In this document: positions 1 through 5,443 of the stretch, in pieces
Numbering within the stretch: position 1 is the first letter of the stretch
How the letters are laid out: every line of letters begins with the position of its first letter
Source: JAHEAO01 sp041633555
GTDB lineage: Bacteria > Pseudomonadota > Alphaproteobacteria > Rhodobacterales > Rhodobacteraceae
Direction: 5' to 3'
Assembly: GCA_041633555.1 (NCBI GenBank)
Contig: JBFKFZ010000082.1
Coordinates: 1 to 11,934 of the forward strand
DNA length: 11,934 nucleotides
Notes under the pieces: model-generated
The model's input: only the letters and a program-made list of their open reading frames with translations
Databases searched by the model: none
What the model was told of the DNA's origin: nothing
Program-made: the position numbers and the translations under genes

Positions 1-394
1 CTGGTTGCAGGAATATTCCGCTCGGGCAATGCGAACCCGCGGAAGTAGGCACTTCACGCGCCGACGGAGAGATCCTTCGAGCAGCGTTCGGCCAAATCTT
101 GATGGCGATAGGATTTGGGTCGTCCAGACGCTGGCTCGTTCGACGAGGTGCCCAAGAGGTGAGCGGACGAGGTCGCAATGGGCCAGCATAGCTGCGCGTC
201 GTGGGCAAAAGGTCACGCGCCAGCACGTGGTTGTGGCGAGAGCCAACATGCACGGTCGGAACCCAATGCCCCAATCATCGCGGATGCAGCCTATGAGTAG
301 AGCGCGAGCATCGGCTGAACCTGCTGAGTGTTCCGCAATCAAAGGCCGCTGCAGCTGTTCGTTAGGCAACGGCAGGAACATCGGCCAATGGCGT
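1..394. other. No identifiable gene; open frames of unknown meaning
   Basis: I recognise no protein family here. On the minus strand a frame is open without a stop from an ATG at 379-381 to the left window edge (127 codons). It would begin 13 bases after the aspartate dehydrogenase stop, but no Shine-Dalgarno sequence precedes it, and its translation is rich in Arg, Leu and Cys with no motif. A plus-strand frame from about position 5 to 481 is also open, but it is Arg-rich and runs into the aspartate dehydrogenase gene. Both look like chance open frames in GC-rich DNA or decayed coding sequence. The left end of a real gene running off the edge cannot be excluded. Confidence 0.3.
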
Positions 395-1189
395 TCAGAT
401 TTGAACTGGGTGTTGTACCTTGGCAATCGCGCTGACGATGCTCATCGCCGCCAACGCAGAGGTGCGCGGATTGTCGGGTAGACCCTTGCCGGCGATGGTA
501 AAGCTGAACGTGCCGAATTCGCCACTTGCATGGATCTCATGGATGTTTGCCGAAACATCCGGATCGGCGATCAACTCGACTTGGGTCGAGTCAAAGCCGA
601 TCCCGGCCAGTGCGACTGCTGCGGCGACATTCGCATTCTTGGGATACAGCAACGCAGCTTCGCGGGCGGTTCCGGAAAAATGGGTCTGCGGCCCATCCAT
701 CGGCCTCGTAAGATCCAATCGCTGATCCGCCGGAGACCCGATCCACCCTGCAGGCGGTTTGCGGCCCTGATACCGGACAGAGTCCAGACGCCCGCAACGG
801 GCGGCCTGCAACGTATCAAGAGATCCGATCGCGCCGCTGGCCAGGTGCAGGTGAGAATTGCCCTCAACTGCCGCCGCCTCCAGTTCTGCCATCACATCCG
901 GGTCGGCCAGGGCTCCGATTGAAACCGTGATGACATCATATCCCGCGCGCAATGCAGCTGGCCCGTGTTCAGCCAATCCCCGGTGCCCGGAGCAGTCGAT
1001 CACATGCGTAACGCCTCCGGGCAACTCCGAGATCGAGGCCGCCAGCGGGATACCGATCGTTTGCGATACCTTCATGGATGCGATCCGCTGAGGCCGCAGG
1101 ATCATCGCCGCAATCGTTTGTCCCTGTTCTGCAAGACTGCGTTGCACATATGACGATATCGCGCCGTTTCCGACTACTGCGAGTTTCAT
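395..1189 (-). CDS. nadX: L-aspartate dehydrogenase family protein (NadX-like)
   Basis: A 264-residue protein of the L-aspartate dehydrogenase family. These enzymes oxidise L-aspartate to iminoaspartate with NAD(P)+, or run in the reverse, aminating direction, in the cytoplasm. The N terminus carries a Rossmann dinucleotide motif, GNGAIS at residues 7-12, where the usual form ends in Gly. The C-terminal half has the family block with N187 in PKNANVAAA, the segment AGIGFD at 195-200, and NIHEIHASGEFG at 215-226. H217 lies 30 residues after N187 and corresponds to the family's catalytic histidine. The length of about 265 is normal. The ATG is preceded by AGAGGA five bases upstream, which supports this start. 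It is transcribed in the same direction as the sox operon but separated from it by 930 bases containing a transposase remnant, so co-transcription is doubtful. It may serve NAD synthesis or aspartate metabolism. The family call is fairly sure; the physiological role is not. Confidence 0.85.
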   Translation of the reverse strand: MKLAVVGNGAISSYVQRSLAEQGQTIAAMILRPQRIASMKVSQTIGIPLAASISELPGGVTHVIDCSGHRGLAEHGPAALRAGYDVITVSIGALADPDVMAELEAAAVEGNSHLHLASGAIGSLDTLQAARCGRLDSVRYQGRKPPAGWIGSPADQRLDLTRPMDGPQTHFSGTAREAALLYPKNANVAAAVALAGIGFDSTQVELIADPDVSANIHEIHASGEFGTFSFTIAGKGLPDNPRTSALAAMSIVSAIAKVQHPVQI

Positions 1190-1414
1190 GCGTTCCTCTT
1201 ATCTTCCGCGTGCCATTTCGTATTGCGCTTTCTGGTCTCGATTCACGCACGGACCGGTTGGTCATCCTGTGACTAGACTACGAAGAACGGCGCTGGAATG
1301 CGATCGACCGACCCTGCCACCTTACGGACCTTACCATCAGGAGCAACACGCGGCCTCTGGAACCACCTCGCTATTCGGCCATTGTCTCGACGGCCTGTGC
1401 CGCACGGAAGCTGA
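1190..1414. other. Intergenic stretch, nothing recognised
   Basis: This stretch lies between the aspartate dehydrogenase start and the first in-frame part of the transposase remnant. It must hold the minus-strand promoter of the dehydrogenase, but I see no convincing -35/-10 pair. Three-frame translation of 1270-1414 on the plus strand did not give a segment I can match to the missing N-terminal half of an ISKra4 transposase. It is probably either decayed element sequence or foreign flank. Confidence 0.4.
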
Positions 1415-2089
1415 TTTCGATGTTCGAGACCGGCTTTGCTACGACAAACGAACCCTTGGGCGCTGGACCGCATCAGAACCAATCTGACAGCCGCCGGGTG
1501 GCAGGAGGGCAAGCAAGTAACCGTCCTTTCCGATGGTGACCCCGCATTGCCGCGTATCGTGCGTAACGCGACCGGCGCGGAGGTAAATCACATTCTTGAT
1601 TGGTGGCACATTTTGATCCGCATCCGGCATGTCGAATCTACCTGTCAAACTCTATTGCCACGCCTCGAAAGCTCAGAAGCCCACGAAGTTTGGGCGAAGG
1701 CGCAGAACCTTCGATGGCGCGTTTGGCACGGACAAACCGATCGGGCTTTAGAGGCGCTCGAAGCCTTGTTCAAGCTTGGTATGCATATCCGAAAGACTTC
1801 CATCGGCAACCGCCGCGACGCGGCAATGTCGGTTTTTTCGCGGGCCATGGAGCTGAGCACTTACCTCAACTACAACAGGTCCGCCGTCATCAACTATGCA
1901 CGGCGGCGACTGCAGGGGCAGGCGGTATCGACTTCTCGAGCCGAGGGCCTCGTGAATGATATTGCCAACACCCGCAAGGGCAAAAGGCAGAGGATGCGAT
2001 GGTCCCCGCGCGGGGCGCACCGTGTGGCAACGGTGAGAGCTGCCGTCCTCGATGGAAGGCTTTCGGCAGGAAATCTCAAAGCAGCTTGA
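1415..2089 (+). pseudogene. ISKra4-family transposase remnant, C-terminal half
   Basis: About 220 codons match the C-terminal catalytic half of ISKra4-type DDE transposases. Counting from the TTG at 1436, visible marks are SDGD (32-35), LDWWHI (54-59), the tryptophan-rich RWRVWHG (93-99), and the segment STSRAEG (165-171) that ends in RMRWSPRGAH (186-195), where E170 is the likely catalytic Glu. Complete members are roughly 400-500 residues, so the N-terminal half with the first catalytic Asp is missing. The same frame is closed by a TGA at 1412-1414, and no proper start with a ribosome binding site exists. The right side of the element appears to reach the 3' end of sdaA. A G-rich stretch read inward from about 2112 (GGGGAGTGGAAAAAG) could be its terminal repeat, but no partner was found on the left. 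The family call is good; inactivity is inferred from the truncation. Confidence 0.8.
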
Positions 2090-2119
2090 TCCCCAGGCTT
2101 TTTCCACTCCCCAGTGACA

Positions 2120-3541
2120 TCAGCATTCCGGCAGGTTGACAGCAAGGCCCCCAAGGCTCGTCTCCTTGTATTTGGTGCTCATGTCTTCGCCGGTCTGGCG
2201 CATAGTCTCGATACAATTGTCAAGCGGCATGAAATGCGTGCCATCACCGCGCAGAGCAAGGCTCGCGGCGCTGACGGCCTTGATGGCACCCAGGCCGTTG
2301 CGTTCGATGCAAGGCACCTGCACCAGCCCGGCGGCTGGATCGCAAGTCATGCCAAGGTGATGCTCGAGCGCAATCTCGGCCGCATTTTCGATCTGCTCGT
2401 TCGTGCCGCCAAGTGCTGCGCAGAGTCCTGCCGCCGCCATGGCCGAGGCGCTGCCAACCTCCGCCTGACAGCCGCATTCCGCACCTGAGATCGAGGCACG
2501 GTGCTTGATCAATCCGCCAATGGCTGACGCCGTCAGCATCATGGTTTCCACGCCGGCCTCGGTGGCCTCGATGCAGTGGTCGCGATAATAGCGCACGACC
2601 GAAGGCACCACCCCCGCCGCGCCGTTGGTGGGCGAGGTCACGACCCGTCCTCCGGCGGCGTTTTCCTCGTTCACCGCCATCGCATAGACGCTGAGCCAAT
2701 CATTGGCGACATGCGGTTGGCTGCGGTTGTTCCCGCGTTCGGCCAAAAGCTGTTCGTGGATCGCCTTTGCCCGTCGCTTGACGGTGAGGCCACCGGGCAG
2801 AATGCCATCCATCCGCAAACCGCGGTTGATACAGGTATTCATCACATCACAAATACGGGTGATCTGACTCGACAGCTCGCGCGGCTGGATGTTTTGATGC
2901 GCGCATTCATTGGCCCGCTTCATTTCGGCAATGCTCTTTCTTGACGCTCGGCCCATCTCCAGCATCTCTGCTGCCGACCCGAAGGGGTAGGGATAGCCCA
3001 TCGCCTTTTTCTCGGAGTGCAGCGTCTGGGTCCTGGCGGCCTTTTCAACCTCAAGCTCGGCCTCGGTCACGACAAACCCACCGCCGACCGAATAATAAGT
3101 CTGCGTCAGGTAGGGATTGCCGCGCTCGTCAAAGGCGCGCAGCACGAGGCCGTTGGCATGGCCGGGCAGCGGCGGGCCGTAATCGAAGACAAGGTCGGTT
3201 TCGGGGTCGAAGTCGAGCGTGCCAAGCCCCGGCGGGCTGATGCGTTTGGTCTTTCTCACTTCGGCTTCCAACGCCTCTGCCGCGTCAGGATCCAGCGTGG
3301 CAGGCAGATACCCGATCAGCCCCAGGATCACCGCGCGGTCGGTTGCATGGCCCTTGCCGGTGAAGGCGAGAGACCCGTGTAGAGAGGCCCCGAGTCGGGC
3401 AAGCGTGCCCGCCCCTGGAATTTTCTCGACCCCGCCGCGCAGATCGTCGAGGAACCGCGCGGCAGCGGTCATCGGCCCCATCGTGTGCGATGAAGAGGGG
3501 CCGACACCGATCTTGAAGATATCGAAAACCGACAGAAACAA
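2120..3541 (-). CDS. sdaA: L-serine ammonia-lyase, iron-sulfur type
   Basis: A 473-residue single-chain L-serine deaminase converting L-serine to pyruvate and ammonia with a [4Fe-4S] cluster in the cytoplasm. The N-terminal regulatory-type domain opens with the signature IGVGPSSSHTMGPM at residues 11-24; the catalytic alpha domain follows from about residue 185. Cluster cysteines are C358 (in ECGCQAEVG), C400 (GMTCDP) and C411 (PCIERN). The protein ends in a cysteine, C473. The spacings 42, 11 and 62 equal those I recall for the Legionella enzyme (C343, C385, C396, C458), in which the terminal Cys binds the cluster when substrate is absent. The start is a TTG three bases after the glyA stop, because the family sequence begins right there. 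No good Shine-Dalgarno precedes it, which suggests translational coupling to glyA. As last gene of the sox operon it would drain serine made from glycine and methylene-THF into pyruvate. Confidence 0.95.
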   Translation of the reverse strand: MFLSVFDIFKIGVGPSSSHTMGPMTAAARFLDDLRGGVEKIPGAGTLARLGASLHGSLAFTGKGHATDRAVILGLIGYLPATLDPDAAEALEAEVRKTKRISPPGLGTLDFDPETDLVFDYGPPLPGHANGLVLRAFDERGNPYLTQTYYSVGGGFVVTEAELEVEKAARTQTLHSEKKAMGYPYPFGSAAEMLEMGRASRKSIAEMKRANECAHQNIQPRELSSQITRICDVMNTCINRGLRMDGILPGGLTVKRRAKAIHEQLLAERGNNRSQPHVANDWLSVYAMAVNEENAAGGRVVTSPTNGAAGVVPSVVRYYRDHCIEATEAGVETMMLTASAIGGLIKHRASISGAECGCQAEVGSASAMAAAGLCAALGGTNEQIENAAEIALEHHLGMTCDPAAGLVQVPCIERNGLGAIKAVSAASLALRGDGTHFMPLDNCIETMRQTGEDMSTKYKETSLGGLAVNLPEC

Positions 3542-3544
3542 GGC

Positions 3545-4819
3545 TTACACGCCGTTGGCGTAGATCGGGTGGGCCTTGCAAAGGGCCCGCACCTCCTCCA
3601 GCACCGCTGCCTCGACAGCTGCATCACCCTCGGGGTTCGCCGCGAGCGCGTCGATCACCTTGAGAACCAGATCCCCCACCTTGCGGAATTCTGCCTCGCC
3701 AAAACCGCGCGTCGTGCCAGCGGACGAGCCAAGTCGCACGCCGGAGGTGACGAAGGGCTTTTCGGGATCAAACGGGATCGCGTTCTTGTTGCAGGTCAGC
3801 CCCGCCCGTTCCAGCGCGTTTTCCGCCGCCTTGCCGGTCACGCCCTTGGGGCGCAGGTCGACCAGCACCATGTGGCAATCGGTGCCGCCCGAAACCACGC
3901 CCAGACCGCCCGCAACCAGCACATCGGCCAACGCACGTGCATTGGCGATGACGTTCTTTGCATACTGCTTGAACGAAGGCTCCAGCGCCTCACCAAAGGC
4001 CACGGCTTTGGCCGCGATGACATGCATCAGAGGCCCGCCCTGGTTGCCAGGGAAAACGGCGGAGTTGAACTTCTTGGCCAGGGCTTCGTCATTCGTCAGA
4101 ATGATGCCACCGCGCGGGCCGCGCAGGGTCTTGTGCGTGGTCGATGTCACGACATGGGCATGGGGCACCGGATCGGGGTATTCACCGGCCGCGATCAGAC
4201 CCGCGTAATGCGCCATGTCGACCATCAGATAGGCGCCCACTTCGTCGGCAATGGCGCGGAAGGCTGCGAAATCCATTTTGCGCGGATACGCAGAAGCGCC
4301 GGCGATGATCAGCTTCGGCTCCGTCTCAAGCGCAACCTTGCGTACATTGTCCATATCGATCAGCAGATCGTCCTTGGACACCTCATAGCTGACCACGTCG
4401 AACCACTTGCCCGACATCGTGACGGGCGAGCCGTGTGTCAGATGGCCACCATGCGCGAGATTCAAACCCATGATGGGGTCGCCAGGCTGGAGCAGGGCAA
4501 GGAACACGGCTTGGTTGGCCTGCGCGCCGGAATGCGGCTGCACGTTCGCAAACCCTGCGCCAAACAACTCGCGCAGCCGATCAATGGCGATCTGTTCGAC
4601 GGTATCAACATGCTCGCAGCCGCCGTAGTACCGACGCCCCGGATAGCCCTCGGCGTATTTGTTGGTCAGGACCGAGCCTTGGGCACGCAGGACATCAAGG
4701 CTGACGATGTTTTCAGACGCGATCAGTTCGATCTGGTTCTGCTGGCGGTCAAGCTCAAGGCTGACGGCATCGGCGATAGCTTCGTCTGAGATGCGGGTGG
4801 TTTTGGCTGTGTCGAGCAT
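3545..4819 (-). CDS. glyA: Serine hydroxymethyltransferase
   Basis: A 424-residue PLP enzyme that interconverts glycine plus 5,10-methylene-THF with serine plus THF in the cytoplasm. The PLP lysine is K230 in TSTTHKTLRGPRGG. Other conserved residues are H126 in LAHGGHLTHG, D201 and H204 in VDMAHYAG, and R362 in SGVRLG, which binds the substrate carboxylate in this family. The frame stays open upstream to about 4900, but the ATG at 4817-4819 is preferred. It gives the usual family N terminus and length, has an AAAGG about nine bases upstream, and leaves a normal gap after soxG. It lies 77 bases downstream of soxG and 3 bases upstream of sdaA. In this setting it probably runs toward serine, using both products of sarcosine oxidase. 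The variant SSAGTTRG after the substrate arginine replaces the more usual TPAITRRG; I recall similar forms in Rhodobacterales copies. A second housekeeping glyA elsewhere in the genome is likely but not visible here. Confidence 0.96.
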   Translation of the reverse strand: MLDTAKTTRISDEAIADAVSLELDRQQNQIELIASENIVSLDVLRAQGSVLTNKYAEGYPGRRYYGGCEHVDTVEQIAIDRLRELFGAGFANVQPHSGAQANQAVFLALLQPGDPIMGLNLAHGGHLTHGSPVTMSGKWFDVVSYEVSKDDLLIDMDNVRKVALETEPKLIIAGASAYPRKMDFAAFRAIADEVGAYLMVDMAHYAGLIAAGEYPDPVPHAHVVTSTTHKTLRGPRGGIILTNDEALAKKFNSAVFPGNQGGPLMHVIAAKAVAFGEALEPSFKQYAKNVIANARALADVLVAGGLGVVSGGTDCHMVLVDLRPKGVTGKAAENALERAGLTCNKNAIPFDPEKPFVTSGVRLGSSAGTTRGFGEAEFRKVGDLVLKVIDALAANPEGDAAVEAAVLEEVRALCKAHPIYANGV

Positions 4820-4820
4820 G

Positions 4821-4834
4821 GAAAGGGACCTTTC
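4821..4834 (-). promoter_or_regulatory. Inverted repeat covering the glyA ribosome binding site
   Basis: GAAAGG and CCTTTC form a perfect 6-base inverted repeat separated by two bases, just upstream of the glyA ATG. The arm nearer soxG contains the AAAGG that probably serves as ribosome binding site. It could be a small hairpin, a protein site or chance. The rest of the 77-base soxG-glyA gap shows no clear promoter or terminator. Confidence 0.25.
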
Positions 4835-4896
4835 AGGCGTGGCGAGGGGATCGCACCCCGAAACGAGGCGCGTTGAAAAGAAAGCTGAGAGGGCCG

Positions 4897-5427
4897 TCAA
4901 AGGCCTATGGCGAGCTCACGCGTGGCGATTTGCAGCAGGCCCTGGACATGCGGGACGAAGGACCGCCAGACTTCGAGGCGGAACGCGTCTTCGCTATCGC
5001 GGATCAGCACGACCTGCGCATAGTCGAAGACGGTGCGCTTGGCCCCGCCGATGGGAATGCGCGAAAGGTCCAGCGGACACGCGACCGACAGCAGTTCAGC
5101 CGCAGCAGGCCCGGTGATGCCAATCGTTTTCTCGCGATCAGAGATCACCACGAGGCTATGGGGCGTCTTCGCGCGGACCTTGTCAAAGGCCGCAGCAATC
5201 GCTTGCTGGTCGGCTTCGGCCGCATGCAGCAACCATTCATCCGGCCCGATGCAATAGGCGGCTCGATCGGCGTTCTGCGCGCCCTTCCCGATCTTCGTCG
5301 GCAGGGTCAAGCCAAAGGCCTTTGAGGCTACCGACAGATCAGCAGGCGCGATGCGCAGGTTGAAGCGGGCCACCGGGGGCAAAATCGTTACGGTGACAGT
5401 ATCAAGAGAATTTACGGGAGCATTCAT
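4897..5427 (-). CDS. soxG: Sarcosine oxidase, gamma subunit
   Basis: A 176-residue protein with the character of the gamma subunit of heterotetrameric sarcosine oxidase, a small structural subunit distantly related to the GcvT fold that packs in the alpha-beta-gamma-delta complex. Recognisable segments are GPDEWLL at about 61-67, a central ITGPAAAELLSVACPLDL at about 103-120, and the C-terminal VWRSFVPHVQGLL at about 153-165. The latter two resemble the family's conserved blocks. There is no signal peptide or membrane segment. The ATG has a strong GAGGAGG eight bases upstream, and this ribosome binding site overlaps the soxA stop codon. Identity rests on these blocks and on its place directly after soxA in the canonical order B-D-A-G; the subunit is poorly conserved, so the context matters. 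Confidence 0.93.
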   Translation of the reverse strand: MNAPVNSLDTVTVTILPPVARFNLRIAPADLSVASKAFGLTLPTKIGKGAQNADRAAYCIGPDEWLLHAAEADQQAIAAAFDKVRAKTPHSLVVISDREKTIGITGPAAAELLSVACPLDLSRIPIGGAKRTVFDYAQVVLIRDSEDAFRLEVWRSFVPHVQGLLQIATRELAIGL

Positions 5428-5443
5428 GAACTCACCCTCCTCA
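5428..5443 (-). promoter_or_regulatory. soxG ribosome binding site overlapping the soxA stop
   Basis: On the minus strand the soxA stop TGA is part of TGAGGAGG, followed by eight bases and the soxG ATG. Ribosomes ending soxA therefore stop on the soxG Shine-Dalgarno, an arrangement that favours reinitiation and equal subunit synthesis. Confidence 0.8.

Noticed and set aside
5..481. Plus-strand open frame of 158 codons
   Set aside because: Arg- and Ser-rich translation without motifs, no ribosome binding site, and it overlaps the well-supported aspartate dehydrogenase gene on the other strand.
2089..2119. Intrinsic terminator after sdaA
   Set aside because: No GC-rich hairpin followed by a T run on the minus strand can be found in the 30 bases before the transposase remnant.
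3569..4789. Plus-strand open frame of 406 codons opposite glyA
   Set aside because: A shadow of glyA: its third-position pattern follows the minus-strand gene, and the translation is His-, Arg- and Gln-rich without motifs.
4820..4896. Possible glycine riboswitch upstream of glyA
   Set aside because: The gap is only 77 bases, too short for a typical tandem glycine riboswitch, and I see no matching conserved core.
4820..4900. Longer glyA starting with TTG near 4900
   Set aside because: It would overlap the soxG stop and add 27 residues not found in the family; the ATG at 4817-4819 fits better.
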